Assembly (NCBI GenBank): GCA_026929865.2
Contig: CM049413.1
Coordinates: forward strand, 9,680,001-9,744,000
Direction of reading: 5' to 3'
DNA: 64,000 bases
From: Hyperoplus lanceolatus
Lineage: Eukaryota; Chordata; Actinopteri; Uranoscopiformes; Ammodytidae
Shown: positions 1 to 57,590 of the stretch, one piece after another
Layout of the letters: each line of letters opens with the position of its first letter
Position numbering within the stretch: the first letter of the stretch is position 1
Translations under genes and position numbers: made by a program
Notes under the pieces: model-generated
Told to the model about the DNA's origin: nothing
What the model saw: the letters and a program-made list of their open reading frames with translations, nothing else
Database searches by the model: none

Positions 1-201
1 ATGGAAGTCAGAGAATGAAAGAACGCGGAGGGTGGAGGGGGCTAAATTGGACACGCGAAAAGCTTCCTGCTTTCTGACACACTGGCCTCCCGCTGTGCGT
101 TATGTGTGCTCTCGTGTGCCAATGTGTGTGCATGAGGCGTTTCTTCCACCCGTGCTGAAGATACGTCAACACCATTTTTACTCCTGTCTTGTCTTGTTAC
201 A

Positions 202-343
<142 letters not shown>

Positions 344-466
344 CATACGTACACAATGCTACCATCAGCACCCTGAGAGGGCTGGTGAGTTGACGGAGAC
401 GCCATCTGTGTTTCTAATCTAACAGGAATAGATCACTGTTAGAATGGATTAACGCTTTTCTCAGCG

Positions 467-468
<2 letters not shown>

Positions 469-520
<52 letters not shown>
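469..520. repeat. (GT)26 microsatellite
   Basis: Uninterrupted GT run in ext1 intron, 130 bp after an AC array on the same strand, so the two arrays have opposite strand sense. Confidence 0.97.
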
Positions 521-523
<3 letters not shown>

Positions 524-2020
524 TGCATGACTGTGCGTGCGTGCGCAGAGACGTTATACCTGTTGTTATCTCACAATGACAAAAACACTTTCTCGCCCAG
601 ATTCAGCCCATCATGACTGATGCTTGTTTTGTTTGCTTTTTCTCTTATCTGTATTGGCTTGTAATGATGAGATAATTTTGCCATTCATCAACAGATGTGT
701 GTCATTTTTTTTCTTTTTTTTCTTCCCCCCTCCGCTTACACCAACACACACACTCACAGCTGCTGCAGTCACGAAAGCAACACCTTAACACAGACATCCA
801 AATGGCTCCCAGCTCATAATTTGGCAGGTCCAGCCAGGGAGCAGAGTCCTCCCCGGGGGAAGTGAACCGCTGCTGCCTGTGACGTAGTCAATGTCAGGAT
901 GATTTGAAACTTTTATTGATCCTTGCAGGGAAATTCTTTTGGTATGTCTCCGTCGGGGACGTCTGAGCACAGTGTCAGCCACCGCTCAGACAGTGAGACA
1001 CGGATGGATTCATTTACTGACTCATTCAAGGACATTTCCAAAGGGCTCAGATGTTATGGACCACTGGGGTCTACATGACTAGGTCTCAGTAATTAGGTCT
1101 TAATTCCACAATTTGTAGGGATAAACAACATGCATTAACGTTGGTTGATTTTATTTTTTTAAATTATATAATTTATGCAATAATTAATTGACCTCAAATT
1201 TATGAGAAGGTTTGTTTAACCTAGCATAACATAAGCTATACTGTAACATAATAGTATTAACTATACTCTAACTGCTAACAAGCAAACTACAATTGCCTCT
1301 TTTAATGAAGCAACAAACTCTTTAAATACCAAGTAGGCTACCGCTTCAACATGTTTACGGATCTTTATCTTGACAAAACAGCTGGGTTTAAAGTTGCTAA
1401 GCTATGATTGGACAAATGTCATTTGGAGGAGGGGTTTAGCGTAGAAACATATTCTATCTCAAAATAGTTCTACATCAAATTGATGCACCTGGAGATCAGG
1501 CTTAGGACATGAGAATGCAATGTGTGTGTAAGTGTGTGTTGGGTTGAACAGGAGTCATGTCTTTGCAGTTGTGTATGCGTGTGTAAAGCTAGACAGGAGC
1601 CATGTCATGTGTGTGTAAATGTGTGTGTTCCTCATCAAATATTAATGAGGTCTGCCGTGAAATAGGGACCTTCATGTGTCATTCCCTCATGAAGAAACAT
1701 CATCTGATTTGAGGCGGACCATGACATCATATGGGTTGTCTGTTAAATGCGTTCGGCCACATGTATGTTGCAGCCGGGAATGAAACCTGACAATGTGACG
1801 TGATTGGTTTCTACAGACCGAATCGTGGAACCATAATTGGAAATGTGTTATCACTTCAGCTGCACTTCTGGCTCTTTAACATTCAATCGGGCCGGTATAA
1901 GGTCACATCAGTGTCAATGTTTTAGCAACAAGCTGGGAAAGTGTGCTGCTATTGGTTGAATTCTGATATTAGTGTTATTTGGTGCAGATAATAAGATCTT
2001 CCTTGTTTTTTTTCTTTTAG

Positions 2021-15671
<13,651 letters not shown>

Positions 15672-17716
15672 CAGGACCCTACGCAGGGGGAGGCCAGCGA
15701 GAGAGAGACTCAGTGGAGAGACGGAGGAGCGCCCGCACTACAGCCGCATGGACAGGCAGCGACACGGCTAATCCGTCTAACACTGCAGCACATTGCCAAT
15801 GACCATAGCGCCACCACTGCTACCCCTGCTGCTGCCAGGGACCTGACGTGGAAATGGACGAATAGGAACCAAGCAGATGGTGTTTGGATATGAACAAAAA
15901 AAAAAACACAAATATAAAACCGCAAACACAGACACAGGCAAAGAGGAGTACACAAACTGACAGACATGCCAAACAGTACTGTATGTCTTTTGCAAAATGT
16001 GCAAACACAAGCAGCGCACACTACTGACCACGAGAACTCTCGGATAGAATATTTTTTTGTACAACGTGAACAAAGGACGGCATTGACTTTTTCCTGCTCT
16101 CTCGGCACACTCGGGCAGGACGGTAGAAGAGGGAAGGTGTTCGTAAAACCTGGCAACTCCCACCCCGCCGTAAAAATGCTTCTGGTCCCTTCCCTATAGC
16201 AAATCTCTCTGCATTCTGCATCAGGACGCAATACTGGACTCACTACCAAGCCCCCCCCCCCTGCTTTATAGCCCAGGAAACCCCCTTGTTATTCAGTTGA
16301 TTTGATTTCTGTACAAATCAGCACTATGTTATCACTGTTGACCCCTTCTCTTCTCTCCGAGAGGTTAGAAATTTAAGGCGTCATCGGTTTAATATTTTAG
16401 TTCTCGAGGCAGAAAAGATAAACAAGCCTGTCCCGACATGTTATTACAGTGGCCTGACAAGGTTTTTATAGCAAAGCAGACATTATTTCCTGAAAATCTT
16501 GGCTATCGACACAAATGCTGGAGCCTGAAGTCTGAAAACATCCTGTCTGTCTGCTCCTCAGCTCACTTCTTGGTGTGCTGATGTGGATTTTAGAATGGTC
16601 TATCTGCTTCCCCTGTTATCGCCCAGATAAGTTAGAAAAACATCTCATTTCATATCCCATTTTCCTCTCATACGCCGCCGCGCCACTTGTATTTTTCTCA
16701 TCTTATTTTTTTCCACCAACTTTCATCATCTTTTTATTTGCCCCTTCAAACTCTCTACACTTTCACGCTTGTGTGTGTGCGTGTGTGCGTTCATGTTGTG
16801 TGCACGGAGCCTTAAAAAGTTGGCTCATCCAGCCATAAGCTCAAGCGGAGAACATTTTCCCTTCGAAATGAACATTTCTGGATGAAATGGAGCAGAACGT
16901 TGCATTCTAACCCAAACTCGTTTTCACCCATTTGTTCCTTTACTGCACGGCCTCCCCTTACAGGGGGAAATGGAATAACATCTCAAACCGTAGCTGGTCT
17001 TTAGTGACCCAATCATCATTTCACAGGAGCGCTTGCAGTGTAATCAGTGCCATAGTAGAGACATGGGGGTCTGCCTTTTAAAATGGTGTATTGCACATCA
17101 CGTTGCCTACATCACTTTTAAGATGCCTAGGTGTTCTTGCATTGAAATATTTTAGTCGTCAGTCTGATGTTAGCCATGATTTTTTATTTTCCATGACATA
17201 TCAGAGGGAGCCATTAAATTAACAAAGGATTTTCAACCACCATTTGTCAGGCAGAGATATAATAAAAAAAAGAGATAATTTGTTGCTTCATTTTGGTTAA
17301 CCTGTTTCATCCAGAGAGGTGATTTATTTCTAGGGGACAAAAACACACTAACATTATGCACAATTGTGTTGTGAAAGCAGTGACCCACAAACATGACCTG
17401 CTAGCCAAAGCTGGGAGGACCGTTTTTTTGTCCGTTACTTACAACAGCTGCGTGACATTTTGCACCTTAAACCCCCTATTTGGTATTTGGATAACCAGAT
17501 CAGAACAAAGCTCAGATAATATTCTATCCCAAACTCTTAATTGATCAAACAAATGGTCGGCTCGTCGCACACTGTCATTAGGTCTGAATGCGGCTGAGAG
17601 AATAGGCGCCCCACTCAAACCATTTTTGTTTTGTAGACACTTGAATGAAAGCAGCGTGCTTTTAGTGGCCTTTCTGTCAGGCAGGCATTCAGCATGATGT
17701 CTTAGCCAAAGCTGTT

Positions 17717-17764
<48 letters not shown>

Positions 17765-19920
17765 CTGTCTGTGTGTGCATGTGTGTTTCTGTCTGTGTGT
17801 GCATGGGTGTCTCTGTGGGTGTGTCCGTGGGTGTGTGTCTTTGTCTTTGCGTCTGTGTGTGTTAATCAGTAGCTGTCATCACCATCGCCAATATCAGTGT
17901 CCCACATTCAATCACTGTTTCACTTTGAGGTTTCATTTCATTGATTTGTCTCCATTTCATTCTAGTGTGTGTAAAATGTATCGCAAATGCCTTTTGCATC
18001 ATCACCAATGTTCATGCTACAAAGTTTCCTAGCCAAACTCTACACCACAACAAAGCTATACTCTGTTTTCAGCATTTCATATCAAACCTGGCAACACTGT
18101 CATGTTTCTTCTTTTATTTTTTTTCTTCCTCTCTCATCACATCTTTGTTTTGAATATAATGTTTGTATTTACATTCTGGGGACTTTTATAGTTTGGAGTG
18201 ACGTTTTGTTTGCCAGGAAGAGATTTCAGATTCGTTTCATGTGGAGTCACGGCGGCAAATGTTCACTCAGTCTATTCTACAGCAAGGGGTTCTGGGAAAA
18301 AAAAAGACTTGATCCTTGCTTGGTCTGCATCTGGTCCTCATTTCATCTACACAGAATCATATTGTTTGAATCCATATCGAAGCTTTTTTTTTTATGTTTT
18401 ATCATTTGAAACACTGTTGTTGTTCATCTCAAGAGAAGTGCGTCCCCTCCCACCACCACCACCACCACCACCACCTCCCCCAACCTCCCCTAGCTTTGCA
18501 GATATTTCACAACCAAAAAAAATACCACACCAACCCATTTCAAATCCCTGCGACTCTCAGCACTGTACATAGGCATATATTTATTTTTTGAAAAGAAACA
18601 AAGAAAGACAGTGTACGATTTGAGAGACGACGCGGCGAGAACTTAAAAAAGACTGATCCTGCATCGCTGAGGGGAGTTAATGGTATTTATTCAGTTTATT
18701 TTCGACACAGCCGTGCACATTAATCCACAAGGATGCCGATACGCAGCTCGTATTATGTTTCACTCTGCAGTGGTTTTACCCAGGGAAACATATATCATGC
18801 TCCTTCTCTTACATATTTCCCCACCCCACCAAGAGAGAGAGAGATATATATAACATTTCCAAAGTCGAGAAGTAGAGAGAGTTTTAACTGTAACATATTG
18901 CATACACCACTGATCTAGAATTGGATTTGCTCTGCACCATCCAGGCTCTCTGTGGGAGTCAAATTGCAAAAGTCCCCAATAAAGATCAGGCCAACTGAAA
19001 CATGGGAAATAATAAGAAGCTGGGTTGCCCTGCACCAGATGGAAACATTTTCAGATTCTGCCGCAACTTCTCTACCCTCACTCGTTACAGTAAAGGATAA
19101 GAGGCTGCGACAAAGTTGAGTTTAAAAATCGACCCATTACTAAAGCTTGGTTTCATGTCAGATGACTTTCAGTTGGCAGCAGGCCTACAGTATGGTAATA
19201 TCACAGAGTCCATATCCCCGGTCTAGAGTGTGATCAATGCGATTTAGGGTCACCAAGGGAAACCTCTGTTATTTTGATCAGGAGGGAACATTATGCAAGT
19301 AATGGTTGTGTGTTCTTCGGGCAAGATTGGAAGGATGTTTACCCACTATGTGCCAGGCAGTTTGGTGTTTATATAGGCGGCAGTGTTTCTTTGTGAGTGT
19401 GCTGGAAACTTGTCTGTTCTTGATTTGTGCCTTTTTATCAACATGCGAGCTCTTGACATGCCCAGCACTGTCTGTCCCAGACTTGTTATTTCCAGTTTTT
19501 TTTGGGCAGCGACGGCACCACACGCAGGGAAACGGGGCCTGCCTTTCATACACTGGATGAGTCACAGCTCCCATTCTCTTTATTAATATTATCATTATGA
19601 TAACGCCCTCTTTTCATCTGTGTTCGGACACTGTTGCCAAGGTGACAACGTATGACCACTTCCTGTTTTTTTGGGGGGGATTATTTATCAGTGATTGGCT
19701 GCAACCGCGTTAACCAATCAGCAGTGCCACAGTATCTGTTGATCCAGAAAGGACTCTGTCAAGCCCAGCTGTCCTGATGCCTTTTTCCCCCTCCCTCCTA
19801 CCTTGTAATTAACAGAAGACTTTTATAGAGGTCACAAATGAAATAGATAAATGCCAATTTTGTAAGAATGATTTATAAAAAAAATAAATAAACTCATATT
19901 TGATGATAACTGCATCTCCT
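15672..19920 (+). other. ext1: Candidate ext1 3' UTR and polyadenylation region
   Basis: About 4.2 kb after the ext1 stop has no recognisable coding exon. Canonical AATAAA hexamers on the sense strand are seen at 18978-18983, as an overlapping pair at 19883-19888 and 19887-19892, and at 20085-20090. The 19.88-kb pair is followed by a GT/T-rich stretch and looks the best distal site. The region also holds a (GT)n array at 17719-17763, a CCA-rich run near 18452-18475 and a C-run near 16250. The true transcript end cannot be fixed without RNA data. Confidence 0.5.
17719..17763. repeat. (GT)22 microsatellite with degenerate GT tail
   Basis: Pure GT run followed by imperfect tgtctgtgtgtgcatg-type repeats to about 17860. 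It lies in the candidate ext1 3' UTR. Confidence 0.95.
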
Positions 19921-20410
19921 TGTGTAATTTTTTTTTTAATAACAGGCTGTCCTTTAATGTTTTGCTTTTGAAACAAACCGAGAGACTTTTTTGATTTTGT
20001 TTATTCTATCTGGTGCAAGGTCATGTTGAAGCAGTCGTGTGCTCAAACAATCGTATTTGTCACGGATCAGGTCAACCGTGTTTGAATAAAATTTGCAGCG
20101 TCTGAGACAGCATCTCGAAACCACTCAATCTAGACGAGCCGTCGTGGGCACACTAGTTTGGATTAAATGCCAGTTCAAGGGATTTGTCTAAGATGTCAAA
20201 ACAAATAGGCAGGAAACACTGGAAGAAAAGTTCTTTAACATATATTAGACTACTAGACTGAAACATCAAGTTTATGGGCCGCAGTTTGTCAAAGGCAGAA
20301 ATAATGGACATGTTTGCACAATTTTCACAGCAAATTCTAAAATGAGACATCATCAACTTTCGTGTCACTATCTCTCTCTTGCCTTCATCCACTGTTTAAG
20401 GCCAAGTTGA

Positions 20411-22581
20411 AGTAGGGGAGAACGGGGTAAATTGTCACACGGGTTGGTTGTCACAATCGTTATATCTCTGAACCGGAAGGCGCTGTCTGTGAAACTTTGG
20501 TATGTAAATATCCACAATTGGGGTCAGAGGTCACCTACATAGTCTTCCTTGGAGTTAGACTGCTGAATTTGAGGTGAGAGGACTGTTTGTGTTTTTCATG
20601 TCAAATTGAAAATATTTAGCTCCTCAGTATTTTTCTTCTAGGCTTTTACACAATGGGTTTATAACAAAACACTTGTTACCCGTAAAAAGTGTGAAGAGTA
20701 AACTATAGTTTAGATCAGGGCTGCCAAGTTTCACCAAAAGTTTGGAGTGAGATTTTTTGGCCGAGGGACCCAAAACCGTGTCCTCTCTCCCACCCAATAA
20801 TTTTTGCTAGTGTCCTGCAAGTTAATATATTGTTCATAATAAATCAGAAATAAAGACAATTGGAAAATGTGATTAAACATCAAAAATCTTATTAAAATAA
20901 ACTAATTCATGAATTGCAAAGTCGTAGGACAGGTTTTAATTAAACATTGGGTGTGGACACATTATAAGTGGGGGTTTGGCCCCCCCCCCCCCATAAAATT
21001 TTGAGCATTAAACACTTAATTTCCTGCATTCTGGTGAATTTTTATGAAGCAATGTGTGCCTTTTCTGCATTCATTTTTATGTAAAGTAAAAGAGAACATT
21101 CACGCTGACACAAATGTTATTGAATAGCATTCAATTCATGTGTAGTGCTTTCAAATATCTCCTGTAGCCTATTGTTAAAACATTTGGTTAAACTGTAAAA
21201 AAGGTAATTATTCTATATCATGTCTACTATTGAGTATGGTATTTTACTAGCAGCATTAGGCTTTATTCAAAGAAAAAAATAGGGAACAGTTCAACACCAA
21301 TGCAAACTACTAGGCTAAAATAAAACATCTGGGTTACTTTGGTCCCTCCTCTTATGCTACCTTGATTTGTGTTGTGAAAAAGTGCTATAAATGTGCAATA
21401 CATAGGCTACAGTTCATTACACAGAAGAATAAAAGCATTTTTATTGGCGAATGAGCCATTTGTTACTTTGCAAACCTAATTTTCAAACTAAATGACCAAA
21501 AAACAATATACAAAACGATCCAAAGATCTTCTGAATTTACTTGAGTGAAATTGAATGGTTAATATGTTTGATGCACGCGCGCTCACCGGCCGGCGGGAAC
21601 ACAATTCTTATCAGCGGTAACTTGGCAGGCTATCAACACACACCTCAGAAGAGAAGGTATAGGTAGGGCCGGGGGCTCGCCTCCCGCTTCGAATGCACAG
21701 TGTACATCAAAGCATAACGTTAATGCGCGTTCAGAAAGAGGAAGTCACGGCACTCATGTCTGTTAGCTTTTCAAAATAAGAATTTGAGAATAAAAGTCCC
21801 ACAAAATAAATGTTATTTTGGGGATTAATTTCTCCGTGTGAGAAATTTGATGTGTGGCATGTGAGAGTGTGAACGGGTTGATTTACGTGTGTCTCATGGC
21901 CAAAAAGTGAGACTTGGCAGCTATGGTTTAGATTGTGGTTAGCAAGCTAATTAGTTGTCAGATGGTTGTTGGCCTTGATGCTAGCAAGAAATTCAAGTTG
22001 GGGTTGGTCGTCACATTTTTTGGGGGGTTGGTTGTCACATGTTATCCAAAGGCTGCAGCCAGAAAAGGAACACAATAACGAAATAAATTGTCAAGCTGTG
22101 TCCTCACTGACACCCCAGAAAAGGAGAGAATAGAGCAGGAAAAGGCAGCTAGCATGCAAAAGAAAAAAGGGCACCAAAATCAAAACAACCCAGTGCATCC
22201 CAAACTAGACCAGCTGCCAAGGCTACAGTAAGTTATGTAGGCCTATTTGTCAACTTGACAATGCAATTACACGTTCAAATTTTGTTCTGCTTTCTCGTCT
22301 TCTTTTTAAGATTATTCCCATTAAGATAACATTGTGACAAACTACCCTATAGTGTGTGACAACCGACCCCTTGATGGGGTTGGTTGTCACAATGTGTAAG
22401 GGTGTCTTTGACGATTAATTTCTTCTTTATTACAATAAGATAGAAAAAGTGAGGGTTACACATTTCAAGCCAACACCTTAAGCTTCAATTTAATGTAGGA
22501 ATGACTATTGAAAGATGTTTAGGTGATGAGCAATTATCACTAGAGTAAAAAGTGTGCCTACTTACCCCGTTCTCCCCTACT
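20411..22581. mobile_element. DNA transposon with 20-bp perfect terminal inverted repeats
   Basis: The left end at 20411-20430 (agtaggggagaacgggg...) is the exact reverse complement of the right end at 22562-22581. Motif gggttggttgtcaca recurs at about 20441, 22001 (one change), 22025 and 22378, and inverted at about 22355. No long frame is left, so it is non-autonomous or decayed. A second element (20716-21925) sits inside; without it the host copy would be about 950 bp. No clear target-site duplication is seen, so the superfamily is not assigned. Confidence 0.85.
20716..21925. mobile_element. hAT-like element nested in another transposon (1.2 kb)
   Basis: Flanked by the 8-bp direct repeat GTTTAGAT at 20708-20715 and 21926-21933. 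Left end CAGGGCTGCCAAGTTTCAC pairs with the complement of the right end, CATAGCTGCCAAGTCTCAC. An 8-bp duplication and CA...TG ends are hAT traits. No transposase frame is evident. It must be younger than the 20411-22581 element it interrupts. Confidence 0.88.
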
Positions 22582-22752
22582 CAGGTTTTGGCTCATGTTT
22601 CATGTTTGTATTCAATGAGGTCCTTTGTGATATCATTTCTTCTGTCTCTTACTCCTCTTTCTTTTCTCTTCCATATATAAGGTTTAAGTTTGAGTAAAAA
22701 CAGACAGCGAAGACTCCTTCCCCTTAGTTAAATTAGTTTGACTCTTTAAAAA

Positions 22753-22946
22753 AAATGGTAACAATAAGGTACACAAAATTGTAGTTTTATTTTTAGTTAC
22801 TACTAAATAGTCATGCATTACCTACAATTTTTTTTTAAAACAATTACATAGTTATGCATTCCCTATTACAAAAGTTTTTTTTTCTTAGTAACTAATACGT
22901 AGTTATGCATTACCTTGTTACCAGTAGACGGGGTTAAGGTAACAAC
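22753..22946. repeat. Short repeat with GGTAACA inverted ends and internal TAGTTATGCATTACC copies
   Basis: Begins ggtaacaataaggta and ends near taccttgttacc, which is partly its inverse. The motif tagt(t/c)atgcatt(a/c)cc recurs three times at about 22809, 22850 and 22901. This resembles a common fish MITE or satellite-like repeat; the exact family is unknown. Confidence 0.6.
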
Positions 22947-23361
22947 AAAAAAATACTTATGAAAGAAGAGCGGTTAATTAGTGACTATGAGCTTATCATA
23001 ATTAAATATAGTTTTGATTGGAACTTGTGCAAGATTAGCATATCCCTTGATATATGAGTATGCTTACATATATAAATGACAGCTCATTTTTACGCCAATG
23101 TTTTCTGTTATGTACAGCTCTCAAACATCGATATGAGTATCAGCCTAAAAAAAGGGTCAGACTGTATAGTTCCAAAATACAATCTTTTCCACTATCTGTA
23201 CCAGTGGTAGATGATAGGCGAGTTTGATGGTGGAAGATATAAGAAGAAGATAAATTCAGTGTTTTTAATGCAGCTCGTGTACAACAGGAAATGTGTAAAT
23301 ATTGCACAATGAAAGTGAGATGCGGAGCCAATGAGGCATGTAAGAAGATTTGGTTGGATTA

Positions 23362-24358
23362 AGGGTGTATTCACACATGCCGTGTTTAGTTCGGTTGAAA
23401 CGAACTCAGATGCACTTCTGCCTTCGGTGCGCATCTTTCAGGCAGGTGTGAATACAGCAATCGCCCCGGGGCGGACCAAACAAACCGAGACCCAGCTGAA
23501 GAGGTAGTCTCGGTGCGTTTCCAAACGACTCTGCTGCAGTTCGTTTGTGGTGTGAATTTGTCCGGACTCGATCCGACCCAAATGCAGGAGGCACGGTGCC
23601 TTTTCTTTTTAATAAATAGCCGTCAGCTTCACATTATGGGAAAGTGTTGTTGCGCCATTGTTAGGACGATAAGTTGTGGTTTGACTGGGGCCCAGAATGA
23701 TATATTACATTTGATCGAGAGGACGATTAACATGTGAATGTGTTCAGCGATCAGATGAAGGAGAGGGGGGTCTCGCACAGTGCCAACAGGTTCACGCTGC
23801 GCAAGAAATGTGTGTTTTTATTTTGCTTCCCATGTACGGGACCGTCAATACTATCCCCGTGTCAGTTTGAGCTTAACTGCGCCACCCAGCTGATACACAG
23901 TTTAATCAGCTGAGTGTCAGCTTGAGCCTATTCTTCGGTGACCCGCGTCCAGCACCAAAATCCAGTAAAAATTATGTTTCACATTATAGGCTACAAGCCA
24001 CATAACGTGGCATTGACATAGGGCTACATATTATAACCATATGAAACAACAATAATTTGATGTTTTTCCTCTTTATTTATAGGTTAGATGTAGGCATTTT
24101 TTAATTTTTAACCCCATATTATATCAATGATACATATTTCGTAGTTTTTACTTCGTACTTCCTGTTTCTCTCCACCCCAGAATGTCTGTCCAATGAATGA
24201 ATGACCTCAGATCACGTGTGGTTTTGTTTCGTAATGCTGGTTCACTTGCAAAAGGGGCAATATGAAAGTGGACCACACCAAACAAAAAAAATCAAAACTC
24301 TATTTGGTCTGGACCAAAGCAAGTGAACTAGCGGACTTTCCCAGTGTGAATACACCCT
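23362..24358. mobile_element. Non-autonomous DNA transposon, 15-bp inverted ends (1.0 kb)
   Basis: Left end agggtgtattcacac (23362-23376) is exactly inverted at 24344-24358. The subterminal parts mention the same words in both senses (ggaccaaa, gaactc). Flanking trinucleotides TAA and TCA could be a decayed TWA-type duplication of PIF-Harbinger, but this is weak. No transposase frame is seen. Confidence 0.78.
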
Positions 24359-25174
24359 CAGTCTGTCTGGGATGTGTCACACAACTAAATCAACTATTTT
24401 AGATTGCGTGTACATTTGTCGAGAGCTACGTTTACATTCAATGTTTAGCATATTGAGATTAGTTTACTAGTAAATTATATAATAAGGTTTAAGCTCTTCA
24501 ATTTGTATTTGCATCATATCGTATCTCCTTTAAATATTTAAAACCGCGTCCGTCAGATACCTACAGAATATCACATCATCATACATTTTGCCTGAATATT
24601 TAACAGACACACAGATGAACAAAGTGAAACAAGTTTTTTTCTTATTTTTTTTTTAAATCACAGCAAGATTTATAGTTCAGCAGAAACCTTAGCGAAGGCA
24701 ACAAGTCCAAATCACAGCAGAACTTTGATAGGTTTACATACATGTAGTACATAAAATAATAAAAATAACGTATCCATATAGTTAGAATAAGACCAAAATT
24801 GTTGCCACAGTGTATGTCTTTCTTATTGTTGGAGCCATATAAAAACCTGGAAACGTATGACTTCACACAATTCTAATACTATGAAACAAATAACAGACGT
24901 ACAGAATTTGAGGATTAAATATAATATATCGATATGTCTCTACAGGCCAAAAAAAAACCTCTATTGACTAGTACCTACAAATAGATAAAACATGATATAT
25001 CCACTCTTCGGATTGATTCAGTCATACTTCTGAATGAAATGTAGAACATCGAGGTAGACAGATTATTTTCTGCCATCGGCCACACTCTGCCGGGTGTCTC
25101 CTCACCTCTCCGCGGTGTCAAAAGGCCTTTTGTCTTCATTTGTCCGCTCTCGTTTTCTTCCTTGCCCTTCCTTG

Positions 25175-25304
25175 TTTATTGTGTTCTTCAGGAAACCGGT
25201 TTGATATTGCCAAAGTGCCCCCAATTTCTTCTGTAAAGTGCAGCCTCAGCAAGTCTGTGCTACCCTGTCACACGTCCAATCAACGACTTTATCTTCCTGT
25301 CGCA

Positions 25305-25384
<80 letters not shown>

Positions 25385-25418
25385 CGAGTGTGTGTGCGTG
25401 TGTTCGAGTGTGTGTGGC
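25175..25418 (-). other. med30: Probable med30 3' UTR with (GT)n tract
   Basis: On the minus strand the stop codon is followed after about 36 bases by a (CA)n tract (25312-25383), then by a possible AATAAA signal whose complement is at 25175-25180. That gives a ~245-base 3' UTR. The polyadenylation choice is inferred from the hexamer alone. Confidence 0.5.
25312..25383. repeat. (GT)36 microsatellite in the med30 3' UTR
   Basis: 72 bp of pure GT on the plus strand, followed by two tgttcgag-interrupted GT patches up to the med30 stop. In the med30 transcript it would read as (CA)n. Confidence 0.95.
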
Positions 25419-56802
<31,384 letters not shown>

Positions 56803-57504
56803 AGAGACGGCAGGTGAGGATGATGGTGGAAAAGGGGTCTGGGTTGCAGGTGAAGTTATTCCACACCAGCACACACCTTACATGCCTTCATGAAGTGTTT
56901 TATTGGGGGAGAAATAGGAGGGGAAGATATGCTGCAAAAACAAGTTGAGTAGTGAGAAAGTAGGACAAAGACAATCATTTAATGGACAGTAAGTGGATGC
57001 CTATGAGATGAGTGTTTGAAATTAAAGTGAGTCACAACAATGCAAAAGGATATTGGCATAACAATGGGCTTGTATCATCAGACAATAGCGTGGTTTAACA
57101 TTTAGGCACCAATTACACACTCAGGAAATGCACTACTGCTCTCTAAAAGCTGTCACACATCAACTGAAAACAAAACACTCTCAAGCTTTAACGACTCAAC
57201 ACTGATAAACTCCAATAGATAACGTTATAAGCCTATAATACAAGTAGTTTTTTCAGAAAGAAATCTGTTAGACGCTCTCCTGGACTTTAAATACCACACC
57301 CAGACACGTTCAGTGTGATAACGGGTTGATTAGCTAAAAAGTGGAGCTGCTGTCACCAAAGCTAAGTGGACAGTCACAGCAGCACGCGACACTCTCTTCA
57401 TCTTTTTGTGCTTTTAAATGTATTCCCGGCGCAACGTGAAGCTGAACGTCGCCGTGAGGGATTCATATGTATTCAATAGTGCAATAGACAGCGTGTAATG
57501 TTAC

Positions 57505-57590
57505 CTGTGTGGTGGTTATTTTGTCTGTTTTGTTGACATGTCAAGTTTCCTGCTCTGCTCCTTGAATCTCAGCTGCCGGGAAACTATCGC
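57505..57590 (-). promoter_or_regulatory. med30: Candidate med30 promoter and non-coding first exon
   Basis: About 0.7 kb upstream of the med30 start the sequence becomes locally CpG-rich (57420-57620). On the minus strand it contains TCTCGCGA (57594-57587), close to the TCTCGCGAGA element of many housekeeping promoters. Downstream is a good splice donor, CACACAG|GTAACA (border 57505/57504). A 7-codon upstream frame (MSTKQTK, 57539-57516) would lie in this exon. The first exon's upper end and the acceptor near the coding exon (a cag near 56850 is possible) are guesses. Confidence 0.45.

Larger units (their letters stand above)
19921..25174. other. Convergent intergenic gap between ext1 and med30
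   Basis: Between the best ext1 polyadenylation site and the likely med30 polyadenylation site. About 3.4 of 5.3 kb is transposon (20411-22581, 22753-22946, 23362-24358). The rest is AT-rich, with no gene recognised on either strand. Confidence 0.7.

Noticed and set aside
15710-16249. 179-codon antisense open frame over the ext1 3' UTR
   Set aside because: Lies opposite the 3' UTR just after the stop. Cys/Val-rich composition comes from CA-rich sequence, with no recognisable domain.
56803-56874. Upstream in-frame ATG that would extend Med30 by 24 residues (MCWCGITSP...)
   Set aside because: Human MED30 begins MSTPPL, matching MTTPPL at 56802; the extension is unlike any MED30 I know and has a splice-like cag nearby.
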